Assembly: GCA_027486725.1 (NCBI GenBank)
Contig: JAIXOP010000015.1
Span: 442,199 to 506,198, forward strand
Length of the DNA stretch: 64,000 nucleotides
DNA from: Burkholderiales bacterium
GTDB taxonomy: Bacteria; Pseudomonadota; Gammaproteobacteria; Burkholderiales; Burkholderiaceae_A
Reading direction: 5' to 3'
Every line of letters starts with the position of its first letter. The first letter of the stretch is position 1. The notes below the pieces were generated by a model. It searched no databases. It was given only the letters and a program-made list of their open reading frames with translations, and was not told where the DNA came from. This document shows positions 8,816 through 18,366 of this stretch, one piece after another. Both the position numbers and the translations under genes were made by a program.

Positions 8816-9514
8816 ATGACGTCGGCCCCCACCCCGCACATTCGCAGCTTCGTTCGCCGCCAGGGAAAGATCACCGCGGGGCAGCGCCGTGCCCGCGAAG
8901 AGCTCTCGACGCTCTACTGCCTGCCCGTGAACATGGAGCCCCTGGACCTCGCGGCCAGCTTTGGGCGGACAGCACCCACGGTGCTGGAGATCGGATTTGG
9001 CATGGGCGAGACCACGGCCCGCATCGCCCAAATGCGGCCCGACACCAATTTTCTGGGGCTGGAAATTTATCCCGCTGGGGTCGGAAGCCTGCTTGCCCGG
9101 CTGGACGAGGGCGGGATCTCGAATGTGCGCATCCTCGAGCAGGACGCGGTGGAGGTCATCCGACACCGGCTGCCCGAGGGATCCCTGCAGGGGCTTCATC
9201 TGTATTTTCCCGACCCCTGGCCCAAGAAGCGGCACCACAAGCGGCGGCTGATTCAGCCGGAGTTCGTGGCCGAGCTCGTGAGGGTGTTGGCGCCGGGCGC
9301 CTATGTCCACGCGGCCACCGACTGGCCCGACTATGCCCAGCAGATGCTGGAGGTCCTTGACGCCGAGCCCGCCCTTGAGAACATGGCCGGGCGCGGGCAA
9401 TTCCATCCCCGCCCCGAGTCGCGGCCGCTCACCAAGTTCGAATCCCGAGGCCTGCGGCTGGGCAACCCGGTGGCCGACCTCATGTACCGGCGTCGGGATC
9501 CGACCAGTCGATAA
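8816..9514 (+). CDS. trmB: tRNA (guanosine(46)-N7)-methyltransferase
   Basis: SAM-dependent enzyme making m7G46 in the variable loop of tRNAs; 232 residues, normal length. Visible motifs are the SAM loop [18 protein letters not shown], and the family signature [15 protein letters not shown]. The start at 8816 ([15 protein letters not shown]) was chosen because conserved sequence begins there. It converges with uppP and overlaps its 3' end by 35 bp. Confidence 0.95.
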   Translation: MTSAPTPHIRSFVRRQGKITAGQRRAREELSTLYCLPVNMEPLDLAASFGRTAPTVLEIGFGMGETTARIAQMRPDTNFLGLEIYPAGVGSLLARLDEGGISNVRILEQDAVEVIRHRLPEGSLQGLHLYFPDPWPKKRHHKRRLIQPEFVAELVRVLAPGAYVHAATDWPDYAQQMLEVLDAEPALENMAGRGQFHPRPESRPLTKFESRGLRLGNPVADLMYRRRDPTSR

Positions 9515-10337
9515 CGCCGAAGTAGGCCGTGGCCAGAACCAGCAGGCCAAAGCCAATCCGATAGTAAGCAAACACAGTAAATGGGTTGCGCGAGACCCAG
9601 CCAATGAGCCAGCGCACCACCACCAGGGCCGAGGCAAATGCAGCGACCGTGCCCACCGCAAACAACGGCAGGTCGGCGGCGGTGAGCCTGGACCACTCCT
9701 TCATCACGCTGTAGGCGCCTGCTGCATAGAGGGTGGGCACTGCGAGAAAAAACGAAAACTCGGTGGCCAGGCGACGGGGATATCCCATCAGCATGGCCCC
9801 GATGATGGTGGCCCCCGATCGGCTTGTGCCGGGAATCAGCGCAAAGGCCTGTGCAAGGCCGATCTTCAGGGCATCGGTCCAACGCATGGCGTCGATGTCG
9901 GCGATTGCGGTGGGGGCTGCCGCGGGCCGGGACTCAGCCCAGAGGATCACCAGGCCGCCCACGATGAGGGCGATGGCCACCGGCACCGGGTGAAAAAGCA
10001 GGGCCGAAATCCAGTCGGAGAGCAGCAGGCCCAGGATCGCCGAGGGCAGGAATGCCACGATGAGATTGAGGCGCAGTCGGCCCGCACGCCCGCCATCGGC
10101 CCCCGGGCGGAAATTCAGCAGGCCCCAGAACCGAGAGAAATACAGCCAGACCACCGCCGACACCGCCCCGGTCTGGATGGCGATCGTGAAGGCCACGCTG
10201 TGGGTGGCCCCTCCGGGCAGCAGGCTGTTGGCCAGAATGAGATGCCCTGTGGAGGAAATGGGCAGAAATTCGGTGGCGCCCTCGACCAGGCCCAGCAGCA
10301 GAGCCTGAATCAGCGATTGCATCGGGTTGTCATCCAT
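9480..10337 (-). CDS. uppP: undecaprenyl-diphosphatase (bacitracin resistance protein)
   Basis: Integral membrane phosphatase that recycles undecaprenyl diphosphate, the lipid carrier for peptidoglycan and polysaccharide synthesis. About 285 residues, mostly hydrophobic. The two BacA motifs are intact: [15 protein letters not shown] near the N-terminus, and [10 protein letters not shown], whose Ser/Arg are catalytic. The start at 10337 ([11 protein letters not shown]) is used; 10322 is an alternative. The gene runs divergently from the downstream methyltransferase gene. Confidence 0.96.
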   Translation of the reverse strand: MDDNPMQSLIQALLLGLVEGATEFLPISSTGHLILANSLLPGGATHSVAFTIAIQTGAVSAVVWLYFSRFWGLLNFRPGADGGRAGRLRLNLIVAFLPSAILGLLLSDWISALLFHPVPVAIALIVGGLVILWAESRPAAAPTAIADIDAMRWTDALKIGLAQAFALIPGTSRSGATIIGAMLMGYPRRLATEFSFFLAVPTLYAAGAYSVMKEWSRLTAADLPLFAVGTVAAFASALVVVRWLIGWVSRNPFTVFAYYRIGFGLLVLATAYFGVIDWSDPDAGT

Positions 10338-10386
10338 GGCCGCATAATACGGGCTCACCGCATTCAACCCGACGCCCGAGCTGCCC

Positions 10387-11106
10387 ATGACGTCCCTCCA
10401 GTTCCTCGCCTCGAGCCTTGGCTCCGCCCACCCGACCTCCGAACTCGATGCCCAGCTTGCCCTGGCACGCCGAAACATGATCGAGCAGCAGATTCGCCCC
10501 TGGGATGTCCTGGAGCCCGATGTCCTGGCCCTGCTCGAGCGCCTGCCGCGGCATCGCTTTGTGCCCACCGACGACGCTGCCCTGGCCTATGTGGACACCA
10601 GCCTTCCCCTGCCCGGTGGGCACCAGATGCTGTCGCCCAAGATCGAGGCCCGCATCGTTCAGGAGCTCGACCTCGAGCCCATGGACAAGGTGCTGCTCAT
10701 CGGTGCGGGATCGGGCTACCTGGCCGCGCTCATGGGCCTGCGCGCCTACGCAGTGACTGCGGTTGAGCTCGACCCCGCCATTGCGGCCCTGGCGCAGGAG
10801 AACCTTCTGCATGCGGGCATCTCCAATGTGGTGGTGCTCGAGGGCGATGGCCTCAGCACCGACCCCCGCTGGAGCGAGCGGGAGTTCGACGCCATTGTGC
10901 TCTCGGGCGCCGTGCGCTCGGTGCCGGCCCATTTGCTCGCGCAGCTCAAGCCCGGTGGCCGGCTGCTCGCCTTCGTGGGCGATGCTCCCGTGCAAACCGC
11001 ACAGATGATTGAGCACCGCGGCGCATCTCGAGTTGCCATCGGCCTCTTTGAAACCCAGGTTCCGCCCCTGCGCGGTGCTGCCCCCAGCAAAGGCTTCGAA
11101 TTCTGA
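10387..11106 (+). CDS. protein-L-isoaspartate O-methyltransferase-like protein
   Basis: Rossmann-fold methyltransferase of 239 residues in the PCMT family, which repairs isoaspartyl residues using SAM. The family opening RRNMIEQQIRPWDV is present. The SAM loop reads IGAGSGYLAALM and the acidic site VELDPAIA. This shorter betaproteobacterial branch is regularly encoded just before tolC, as here, and its substrate has not been shown, so repair activity is by homology only. The stop overlaps the tolC start (ATGA at 11106), implying translational coupling. Confidence 0.85.
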   Translation: MTSLQFLASSLGSAHPTSELDAQLALARRNMIEQQIRPWDVLEPDVLALLERLPRHRFVPTDDAALAYVDTSLPLPGGHQMLSPKIEARIVQELDLEPMDKVLLIGAGSGYLAALMGLRAYAVTAVELDPAIAALAQENLLHAGISNVVVLEGDGLSTDPRWSEREFDAIVLSGAVRSVPAHLLAQLKPGGRLLAFVGDAPVQTAQMIEHRGASRVAIGLFETQVPPLRGAAPSKGFEF

Positions 11107-12584
11107 TGAAACCCAGTCACCGGCCCAACATCGCCCGTCGTGGCCACACCATCGGCGGCCTGAGTCCCCTTGGCTTTGGCCTCAAGGGCCTTGGAGTCAA
11201 GGGCTTTAGAGTCAAGGCAGGCCTGGGCCTTGGCCTCGCCCTCCTGACTGCCGCACCCGCCCAGGCCTTCACCCTCTCCGAGGCCGTCGAGAGTGCCCTG
11301 CGCTCCGAGCCAGGGTTCCTCGGCGCCGAGCAGGCCATGATTGCCGCGCGCGAGGTCCGTCCCCAGGCGATTGGGGCCATCCTGCCCAGCATCAATGCCG
11401 AGGCGAGCTATCGGCGGCTGAACTCCGAGAGCTCCAACACAACGCAGACGCCCCTCGGGCCGCAAGTCTTCGGAAATAAATCGACCGGCCTCAACGCTCG
11501 GGCCTACAGCATCAGCCTGAGCCAGCCGCTCTTTAGCCTGCCGGCCTTCGTGGCCCTGGCCCAGTCGAGCAAGCAGCTTGCGGCCGCCGAAATCGACTTC
11601 GCGCGGGCCCGCCAGGATGTGCTGCTGCGCGTCTCCAGCGCCTACTTCGAGGTGCTGAATGCCCAAACGGCCCTCGCGTCGACCCAGGCCGAAAAGGCCG
11701 CCATCGGCGAGCAGCTCGCCGCTGCCAAGCGCAGCTTCGAGGTGGGCTCGGCCACCATCACCGACCAGCAAGAGGCTCAGGCCCGCTTCGACCTCGCCTC
11801 GGCGCGCGAGATTGCCGCCCTCAACAGCCTGGCCATTCGGCGCAGCACCCTTGCCCAGCTCACGCGGCTGCCGGTTCCCGACCGCCTTCCTGAGCCTGTC
11901 GGCCGACTCACAGTCGATCTGCCCCAGCCCACAGACCCCGCCGACTGGAGCGCCCGCGCCCGCGAGAGCAGCCTCGAGGTGATTCGTGCGGGACTGCAGA
12001 GCGAGGTCGCCAGCCTCGAGGTCAACCGCCGCTGGGGTGGCCACCTGCCCACTGTGGCCCTGATCGCCAATGCCAGCCGTGCCGACAACGCCTCCAGCGT
12101 GGGCAGCGAGAACAACTCGGATTTCGTGGGCGTGCAGGTGCAGCTCCCCATCTTTTTGGGTGGGCGGGTCAGCAGCAGCGTCCGCGAGGCCGTCGCCCTG
12201 CAGAATCAGGCGGGCTTCGGGCTGGACAACGCCCGGCTGCAGAGCGAGCAGAGCGCCCGCACCGCCTACCTCAACCTGATGGCAGGCATCTCCCAGGTGT
12301 CGGCCCTCGAAGCCGCCGAGCGCTCCAGCCAGCTTGCCCTCAAGAGCAATCAGCTCGGCTACGAGGTTGGCGTGCGCATCAATGTGGATGTGCTCAACGC
12401 CCAGCAGCAGCTCTTTGCCGCCCAGCGCGATCTGGCCCAGGCCCGCTTCAACACCCTGCTGGCCAGCCTACAGCTTCAAGCTGCCGTCGGGCAGCTCGAT
12501 CAGGCCGACATCGATCAGGTCAGCGGCCTGATCGCGGCCAAGCTTCCACCGAAGCCGGCTGCCGCCACTCCCGCAAAGCCCTAA
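11106..12584 (+). CDS. tolC: TolC family outer-membrane efflux protein
   Basis: Trimeric outer-membrane channel used by RND/ABC exporters and type I secretion; 492 residues. After a signal peptide ending AAPAQA the mature part starts FTLSEAVESALRSEPGF. Two homologous halves with long heptad-like helices follow (SSAYFEVLNAQTALAS; ARTAYLNLMAGISQV), as in TolC. The leader is unusual: about 40 residues precede the hydrophobic core, including a Gly-Leu/Lys-Val repeat (FGLKGLGVKGFRVKAGLGLG). An internal GTG or ATG could be the real start. It converges on waaA with a 65-bp overlap. Confidence 0.93.
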   Translation: MKPSHRPNIARRGHTIGGLSPLGFGLKGLGVKGFRVKAGLGLGLALLTAAPAQAFTLSEAVESALRSEPGFLGAEQAMIAAREVRPQAIGAILPSINAEASYRRLNSESSNTTQTPLGPQVFGNKSTGLNARAYSISLSQPLFSLPAFVALAQSSKQLAAAEIDFARARQDVLLRVSSAYFEVLNAQTALASTQAEKAAIGEQLAAAKRSFEVGSATITDQQEAQARFDLASAREIAALNSLAIRRSTLAQLTRLPVPDRLPEPVGRLTVDLPQPTDPADWSARARESSLEVIRAGLQSEVASLEVNRRWGGHLPTVALIANASRADNASSVGSENNSDFVGVQVQLPIFLGGRVSSSVREAVALQNQAGFGLDNARLQSEQSARTAYLNLMAGISQVSALEAAERSSQLALKSNQLGYEVGVRINVDVLNAQQQLFAAQRDLAQARFNTLLASLQLQAAVGQLDQADIDQVSGLIAAKLPPKPAAATPAKP

Positions 12585-13887
12585 GGCAGCGCTGGGTGGC
12601 CCCTCGGTGGGCCAGCACAAACTCCGCGGCACGGGCGCCCTGCGCCTCGGCAGCGGCATCCAACTCGCCCTGGGCGCTCTGGGCCTGATCCGCCCAGCGC
12701 AGAAATGCCTCGGCGTCGGGCTGCTCGGCCGCCGCATGAGCCTCCAGCAGCGCCGAGGCAATGGCGCGGAAATTCTGCATGTGGGGGCCAAAGGCCAGGG
12801 GCTTGCCCAAGGCAGCAGCCTCGATGGGGCTCTGGCCTCCGTGGGGCAGAAGGCTGCCCCCCACCAGCACCAGGTCCGCAGCACTCAGGTAGGCCGTCAT
12901 TTCGCCCAGGCTGTCCCCCAGCCAGACATCGGGCGCGGGACCCGCTGCGGGCTCTCCTGAGGGCCCCCCTGCGGGCACCCATTGGCTGCGGCGCTCCAGG
13001 CGCAGGCCCATCGATCGCACCAGCTCGGCCACCTCGGCAGCGCGGTTGGGGTGGCGCGGCACCAGCAGCAGCAGGGTATTGGGCGGCCGATGGCTGACCC
13101 AGGCGCGCAGCACCAGGGCCTCCTCGCCCTCGCGGCTGCTGGCGAAACACCAGACCCGGGGCACGGCGAGGTCGCGGCGCCACCGGCGGCCCATCGCGAT
13201 CTGCTCGGCCGAGGGCTCATGGTCGAACTTCACGCTGCCGGTCACCACCACCCGGCCCCGCACCCCCGCCGCATCGAGCCGCTGCGCATCGCCCTCGGTC
13301 TGGGCCATCACCAGACCCAGGCTCGCAAAGGCGTCGCGGGCGAGGCCGCCCAGCCAGGCGTAGCCCCGAAGCGACTTCTCCGAGAGCCGGCCATTGGCCA
13401 GCGCCACCGGCAGCCGCAGCGCGCGTGCCTGGGAGAGCAGGCCGGGCCAGATCTCCGTCTCCATCAGAAGCAACAGGTCCGCCCGAATGCTCCGAATGAG
13501 GCGGCGCATCAGCCAGGGGTGGTCGATCGGCAGGTAAGCCATGCGCAGCCGGTCCTCGCGGATCAGATCCTCAAACAGTGTCTGCGCCGTGGCGCGCCCG
13601 GTGGGCGTGGTCTGAGTGAGGAAGATGCGGGCGGCGTCGGCCTGCGGCTGAGCCGCCAGCCACGCCCGAACAATCGGTGCGGCCGCTCGGGTCTCGCCCA
13701 CCGACACCGCATGGACCCAGAGCGTGGGCCCGGACCAGCCTCGGCCCAGGCCTGCCGAGACCCAGACCCGCTCCCACCAGCCGGCCCGGTAGTCGGGCTG
13801 CACCCAGGCCTTGCGCGCCAGCACGCCGACCCAGATCGGCCAGAGCAGGCTCAGCAGCAGGCTGTAGATCGGCTGCATCGGGAGCAA
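12520..13887 (-). CDS. waaA: 3-deoxy-D-manno-octulosonic acid (Kdo) transferase
   Basis: Inner-membrane-anchored glycosyltransferase that adds Kdo to lipid A precursor; 455 residues. An N-terminal hydrophobic anchor (YSLLLSLLWPIWVGVLA) precedes the family motif WVHAVSVGETRAA, whose Glu is the general base. METEIWPG and the GT-B site GGSLLPHGGQSPIEAAALGKP are also intact. The C-terminal 20 or so residues are read through the antisense of tolC. The gene follows the phosphohexomutase gene by 47 bp, so the two are probably co-transcribed for surface polysaccharide supply. Confidence 0.95.
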   Translation of the reverse strand: MLPMQPIYSLLLSLLWPIWVGVLARKAWVQPDYRAGWWERVWVSAGLGRGWSGPTLWVHAVSVGETRAAAPIVRAWLAAQPQADAARIFLTQTTPTGRATAQTLFEDLIREDRLRMAYLPIDHPWLMRRLIRSIRADLLLLMETEIWPGLLSQARALRLPVALANGRLSEKSLRGYAWLGGLARDAFASLGLVMAQTEGDAQRLDAAGVRGRVVVTGSVKFDHEPSAEQIAMGRRWRRDLAVPRVWCFASSREGEEALVLRAWVSHRPPNTLLLLVPRHPNRAAEVAELVRSMGLRLERRSQWVPAGGPSGEPAAGPAPDVWLGDSLGEMTAYLSAADLVLVGGSLLPHGGQSPIEAAALGKPLAFGPHMQNFRAIASALLEAHAAAEQPDAEAFLRWADQAQSAQGELDAAAEAQGARAAEFVLAHRGATQRCLRALREWRQPASVEAWPRSGR

Positions 13888-13934
13888 CAGCGCCGGGGCG
13901 ACAAGGCGAAGGAGCCTGCGCGAGAACCGCGGCG

Positions 13935-15377
13935 CTAGAAGGGCAGCGCCAGGTGGGGCGCCAGGCTGGCAAAGGCGCGGCGAAACTCGCCCTGGATCTC
14001 CGCCAGGCCCTCGGCCGTCTGCGACTCAAAGCGCAGCACCACCACCGGTGTGGTGTTCGATGGGCGGGCCAGACCAAAGCCATGGGCATACTCCACCCGG
14101 ATGCCATCGAGGGTGAAGCGAGAGACCTCGCCCGGAAAGCGGGCCTCTTGAACAAAGCGCGCCATCAGCGTGTGGTGCTCGCCCTCGGCCGTGGGGATCT
14201 GCATCTCAGGCGTGGAAACAGCGGTGGGCAGGGCCTCGAGCACGCCGGCGGGGTTGGGGCTGCGCGAGACAATTTCGAGCAGGCGGGCGGCGGTATACAA
14301 GCCATCGTCAAAACCAAACCAGCGCTCCTTGAAAAAGACGTGACCACTCATCTCGCCGGCGAGGGGGGCTCCGGTCTCTTTCAAGCGGGCCTTCACCAGC
14401 GAGTGGCCGGTGCGGCAGAGGCTCGGCACGCCGCCACGGCTGCGGATCCAATCGGCCAGCAGGCCGGTGCACTTCACGTCGTAGAGGATCTCGGCACCGG
14501 GGTTGCGGGCAAGCACATCCTCGGCGTAGAGCATGAGCTGGCGGTCGGGCCAGATGATCTCGCCCGACGGGGTCACCACGCCCAGTCGATCGCCATCGCC
14601 ATCGAAGGCGAGGCCCAGGTCGAGTCCACCGGCCTGCACGGCGCGGATGAGGTCCTGCAGGTTCTCGGGATGGGCCGGATCGGGGTGGTGGTTGGGGAAG
14701 TCGCCATCGATGTCGCAAAACAGCGGGGTGACCTCGCAGCCCAGCCGCCGAAGCAGTTCGGGGCCGAGTTCGCCGGCCACACCATTGCCCGCATCCACGG
14801 CGATGCGCAGGGGCCGAGAGAGCTTCACATCGCCCACAATGCGCTGCAGGTAATCCTCGGCCATGTCCTTGGACTCGAGCGCACCGGTGGCCGGCAGACC
14901 TGCCGCGGGCAGCGCACTGCCATCGAGTATGGTGCTGCGCAGGGCGACAATGGCGGCGCCATGGAGGGTCTCGCCACCGACCATCATCTTCAGGCCGTTG
15001 TAGGCCGGGGGGTTGTGGCTGCCCGTGATGGCCACCCCGGAGCCGATGCCGAGCTGGTGAACGGCGTAGTAGACGACGGGGGTGGGCACACGGCCGATGT
15101 CGATGACACGGATGCCCTGCGCAGACAGGCCCCGAGAGAGGGCCGCCTGCAGGCGCGGACCGGAGTGGCGGCCATCGCGCCCCACCACGCAGGCCAGGGG
15201 CCAGGGCTTGGCGCTGGATCGGCTGGCCTCGTGGGCGCGGCGGATTTGCAGGCCCAGGGCCTGACCCACCTGCTCGACCCCATGTTCGGTCAGGGTCTCG
15301 TCGACGATGCCACGGATGTCGTAGGCCTTGAAGATGGATGCGGGGGGCACGGGGTGTTGCGACAAGACGCTCTCCAC
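13935..15377 (-). CDS. phosphomannomutase/phosphoglucomutase
   Basis: Phosphohexomutase of 480 residues (AlgC/ManB type), interconverting hexose 1- and 6-phosphates for LPS and exopolysaccharide precursors. Domain order is normal: FKAYDIRGIV at the N-terminus, the catalytic phosphoserine loop TGSHNPPAYNG, the metal loop DGDGDRLG, the sugar-specificity loop GEMSGHVFF, and a C-terminal phosphate-binding RPSNTTPVVVLRFE. Sequence cannot separate mannose from glucose preference. It lies upstream of waaA on the same strand and diverges from apaH. Confidence 0.93.
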   Translation of the reverse strand: MESVLSQHPVPPASIFKAYDIRGIVDETLTEHGVEQVGQALGLQIRRAHEASRSSAKPWPLACVVGRDGRHSGPRLQAALSRGLSAQGIRVIDIGRVPTPVVYYAVHQLGIGSGVAITGSHNPPAYNGLKMMVGGETLHGAAIVALRSTILDGSALPAAGLPATGALESKDMAEDYLQRIVGDVKLSRPLRIAVDAGNGVAGELGPELLRRLGCEVTPLFCDIDGDFPNHHPDPAHPENLQDLIRAVQAGGLDLGLAFDGDGDRLGVVTPSGEIIWPDRQLMLYAEDVLARNPGAEILYDVKCTGLLADWIRSRGGVPSLCRTGHSLVKARLKETGAPLAGEMSGHVFFKERWFGFDDGLYTAARLLEIVSRSPNPAGVLEALPTAVSTPEMQIPTAEGEHHTLMARFVQEARFPGEVSRFTLDGIRVEYAHGFGLARPSNTTPVVVLRFESQTAEGLAEIQGEFRRAFASLAPHLALPF

Positions 15378-15436
15378 AGGGCTTTCCTTGAGGAAATTCG
15401 AAAGGTTTGGGTTCGCCGGTATTCTACGATCCCACC

Positions 15437-16243
15437 ATGTCCACCTACGTCATCGGCGATGTCCAGGGCTGCGATGTCAGCCTGGAGGCCCTCGTTGCCC
15501 AACTCCGCATCCGCCCCAAGACCGACCGGCTCTGGTTCGTGGGCGATCTGGTCAATCGAGGCCCTGGGTCGCTGCAGGTGCTGCGCTGGCTGTCTCGGTC
15601 GGGCCCAGCCGTCGATGCGGTGCTGGGCAACCACGACCTGCACCTGCTGGCCGTCTCGGTGGGTGCGCGGCGGCCCTCGGCCTCCGACACGATCGAGCCC
15701 ATCCTTCAGGCCCCAGACCGCGAGGAGCTGCTGGCCTGGCTGCGCCAGCGCCCCCTGGCCATCGCGCACGACAAGAACCTCATCGTGCATGCGGGGGTCC
15801 ACCCCGACTGGTCCATGGCCGACACCCTCGGCTATGCCGACGAGGTCTCGCGACGCCTGCAAAGCCAGCACTGGGTCGATTTTCTCCACGAACTCTATGG
15901 CGACAGCCCCGCCCACTGGCGCGATGGCCTGCGGGGTGTGGCCCGGCTGAGGACCATCGTGAATGTGCTCACGCGCCTGCGCTACCTCGGCCCCAACAAA
16001 ACCCTCGAGATGAAGCCGAAGATGTCGCCCGCCAAAGCACCGGCCCCCCTGGTGCCGTGGTTCGATCATCCCCAACGCAAGACCCAACGGCAGACCCTGG
16101 TGGTGGGCCACTGGTCGACCCTGGGCCTGGTGATGCGGCCCGACCTGATCGCCCTAGACTCGGGATGTGTCTGGCGCGGCTACCTCAGTGCGGTCCGCCT
16201 GGAGGATCGACGGCTGGTGCAGCAGCTGGCCCTCGAGGCCTGA
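15437..16243 (+). CDS. apaH: bis(5'-nucleosyl)-tetraphosphatase (symmetrical)
   Basis: Metal-dependent phosphatase splitting Ap4A into two ADP, and able to decap Np4-RNA. 268 residues, with the PPP-family signature in order: GDVQGC, GDLVNRGPGS, GNHD(L), plus a C-terminal VVGHWSTLGL. The start at 15437 (MSTYVIGDVQG) puts the first metal ligand at its normal depth. Its 3' end overlaps convergent plsC by 90 bp. Confidence 0.96.
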   Translation: MSTYVIGDVQGCDVSLEALVAQLRIRPKTDRLWFVGDLVNRGPGSLQVLRWLSRSGPAVDAVLGNHDLHLLAVSVGARRPSASDTIEPILQAPDREELLAWLRQRPLAIAHDKNLIVHAGVHPDWSMADTLGYADEVSRRLQSQHWVDFLHELYGDSPAHWRDGLRGVARLRTIVNVLTRLRYLGPNKTLEMKPKMSPAKAPAPLVPWFDHPQRKTQRQTLVVGHWSTLGLVMRPDLIALDSGCVWRGYLSAVRLEDRRLVQQLALEA

Positions 16244-17047
16244 GGCAATCGCCGTCCGCGCGGCATCGCAGAGGGCCTGGCGCGGCAGCCCCGACGGCAG
16301 GGGCGGATGGATGAGCACCGCCGCCGACAGGCCCGGATGCCGCAGGATCTGCACGATGGAGCCCAGCAGGGTCATGTCGCCGATGTAGGCGGTGGCGATG
16401 GTGGGTGCACCCCGCTGCCGATAACGCAGGGTGATGGGCACGACCGGCACATCACCGCCCGCGGACTCGGCCCGCTCGGCCAGCACAAACAGGCTGCTGT
16501 AAAAAGGCTTCAGACCCTGGCCGTCGCTCGTGGTGCCCTCGGGAAAAAACATGATGTGCGCGCCCTGGCGGAACTTCTGCTTGGCCTGGGCAATAACACC
16601 AGCCATTGCTCGCCGCGAGGAGCGGTTGATGAAGATGGTTCCCACCAGCCGCACCAGAAAGCCGATGACCGGCCACTTGGAGATTTCCTCTTTGGCGATG
16701 AAGGTGGCCGGCAGGGTTGCCTGGATCACGTAAATGTCGAGCCACGAGATGTGGTTGCCGACCAGCAGCGCGGGCGCCGGCGTGCTGACGAGCTGGGCCT
16801 CCCGCTCGCGCGAGATCTCGCGCCGCACTCCAAGAATGGCCAGGATGCCGCGGCCGAAGCCCCGAATGAGATAGCCTCGGCCGCTCAGCGGCAGAAACCA
16901 GAAGGTGGCCAGCACCGTGATCAGGCCTCCGAGCATCCAGAGCACGATGGCGGGCAGCCGGGTCCAGATGCGCCACTGGGCGCGCCATCCGACCAGACGC
17001 TCCGGGCTGCGTGGGGTGCGTGGGGTGGGTGGGGTGCGGGCCGTCAT
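16154..17047 (-). CDS. plsC: 1-acyl-sn-glycerol-3-phosphate acyltransferase
   Basis: Membrane acyltransferase making phosphatidic acid; 297 residues. Motifs: NHISWLD (the H-x4-D catalytic pair), FINR, FPEGTTSDG and VVPITLRY. A hydrophobic segment (IVLWMLGGLITVLATFWFL) anchors the N-terminus. The start at 17047 overlaps the stop of the dihydroorotase-like gene (ATGA). The first codons contain a GTGGGG-type 9-bp repeat giving TPPTPRTPRS. The last 30 residues are encoded opposite apaH and go beyond the conserved domain. Confidence 0.92.
   Translation of the reverse strand: MTARTPPTPRTPRSPERLVGWRAQWRIWTRLPAIVLWMLGGLITVLATFWFLPLSGRGYLIRGFGRGILAILGVRREISREREAQLVSTPAPALLVGNHISWLDIYVIQATLPATFIAKEEISKWPVIGFLVRLVGTIFINRSSRRAMAGVIAQAKQKFRQGAHIMFFPEGTTSDGQGLKPFYSSLFVLAERAESAGGDVPVVPITLRYRQRGAPTIATAYIGDMTLLGSIVQILRHPGLSAAVLIHPPLPSGLPRQALCDAARTAIASGLEGQLLHQPSILQADRTEVAAPDTSRV
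17009..17035. repeat. 9-bp G-rich tandem repeat in the plsC 5' end
   Basis: Three copies of (G/C)CGTGGGGT-like units (GCGTGGGGT, GCGTGGGGT, GGGTGGGGT) sit inside the first codons of plsC, read here on the plus strand. Runs of four G separated by five bases could form a quadruplex in the template strand. Confidence 0.7.
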
Positions 17048-18366
17048 GCCTGACCCCGCCGATCGAACACGAGGCGCCCCTCCACCACCGTGGCCATGAC
17101 CTGGCCCAGCAGTTCGCGGCCCAGAAAGGGGGTGTTGCAGCCCTGGGAATAGAGCTCCGATCGGGTGACCAGCCAGGGGCGATCGGGATCGAAGACCATG
17201 AGGTCGGCCTGGCCCCCAACCCTCAGCACGCCAGCATCCCGGCCCAGGATCTGCGCCGGCCGGCGAGTCAGAAAGTCGATGGCCCGGGCCATATCGATGC
17301 CCTGGCTGCGGGCCCAAGAGAGCGTGAGGGGCAGCAGGAGCTCCAGCCCAATGACCCCGGGCTCAGCCTCGCCAAAGGGCAGCGCCTTGGCATCGTCGTC
17401 GACGGGGGCATGGTCGGAGCAGATGGCGTCGAGGGTGCCGTCCTGCAGGGCGGCATGGATGGCATCGCGGTCGCGGTGGGAGCGGAATGGCGGATCGACC
17501 CGGGCATGGCTGTCGTAATCGCCCAGGTCCACATCGATCAGGTGCAGGTGGTGGGCCGAGACATCCGCAGTGACCTGCAGGCCCTCGGCCTTGGCCCGAC
17601 GAACGAGCTCAAGCCCCCGGGCCGACGACAGGCGGCAGAGGTGAAGGCGCACGCCCGTCCCGCGGGCCAACTCAAAGAGGGTGAGCAGGTGCAGGGTCTC
17701 GTTGGCCACCGGCACTCCGGGCAGGCCCATGCGCGTGGCCACGGGGCCCGAGTGCGCCACGCCACCGGCCCCCAGAAATGGGTCGCGGGCGTAGGTCCAG
17801 AGCGCATAGCCGAAGGTCTGGGCGTATTGCATCGCGCGAAAGAGGACCTGCGTGTCGACCAGGGGTGAGGTGGCCTGCGAGAAGCCCACGCAGCCTGCCT
17901 CGGTCAGCTCCGCCATCTCGGTGATCTGCTCGCCGCGCAGCCCCACGGTGAGGGCGCCGAGCGGGTGCACGTGGGCCTGGGCCAGCAGCCGAGCACGGTG
18001 CTTGAGCATCTCCACCAGGCCCGGCTCATCGAGGGGGGGGTCGGTGTCGGGGGGGCAAACCAGGCGGGTCACGCCGCCCGCAATCGCGGCCTGCATCTCG
18101 CTCTCGAGGGTAGCCTTATATTCGAAACCAGGCTCGCGCAGCCGGGCACAGAGATCGATGAGGCCGGGGGCGACCCAGAGGCCCGTGGCATCGATGGTGA
18201 GATCCGGCACAAAGCCTGCGGGCTGGCGACCCGGCTCCTCGATCGCCACCACCGAGCCCTCGGCAAGGTAGAGGTCGCGCAGCGACTCAGTTCCCGACAC
18301 CGGGTCCAGCAATCGACCACCGCGCACAGCGATGCGCGGAACGGGGGGCATGGTGTGGGGGATCAT
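17044..18366 (-). CDS. pyrX: dihydroorotase-like protein lacking the metal-binding HxH (inactive PyrC', PyrX type)
   Basis: Amidohydrolase-fold protein of 440 residues, encoded directly after pyrB with an ATGA overlap. Active dihydroorotases carry DLHxHLREPG; here the segment reads D71-L-C-A-R-L-R-E-P-G, so both zinc-binding histidines are Cys73 and Arg75. The later DHAP motif survives ([11 protein letters not shown]) but its surroundings are altered. Catalytically dead homologues of this kind (PyrC' of Pseudomonas) are required as structural partners of the aspartate carbamoyltransferase dodecamer. That role is inferred here from the linkage. A separate active pyrC must lie elsewhere. Confidence 0.88.
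   Translation of the reverse strand: MIPHTMPPVPRIAVRGGRLLDPVSGTESLRDLYLAEGSVVAIEEPGRQPAGFVPDLTIDATGLWVAPGLIDLCARLREPGFEYKATLESEMQAAIAGGVTRLVCPPDTDPPLDEPGLVEMLKHRARLLAQAHVHPLGALTVGLRGEQITEMAELTEAGCVGFSQATSPLVDTQVLFRAMQYAQTFGYALWTYARDPFLGAGGVAHSGPVATRMGLPGVPVANETLHLLTLFELARGTGVRLHLCRLSSARGLELVRRAKAEGLQVTADVSAHHLHLIDVDLGDYDSHARVDPPFRSHRDRDAIHAALQDGTLDAICSDHAPVDDDAKALPFGEAEPGVIGLELLLPLTLSWARSQGIDMARAIDFLTRRPAQILGRDAGVLRVGGQADLMVFDPDRPWLVTRSELYSQGCNTPFLGRELLGQVMATVVEGRLVFDRRGQA

Noticed and set aside
13677..15950. A 757-codon plus-strand frame over waaA, the phosphohexomutase and apaH
   Set aside because: Antisense and out-of-frame to three conserved genes; Arg/Gly/Pro-rich text with no motif.
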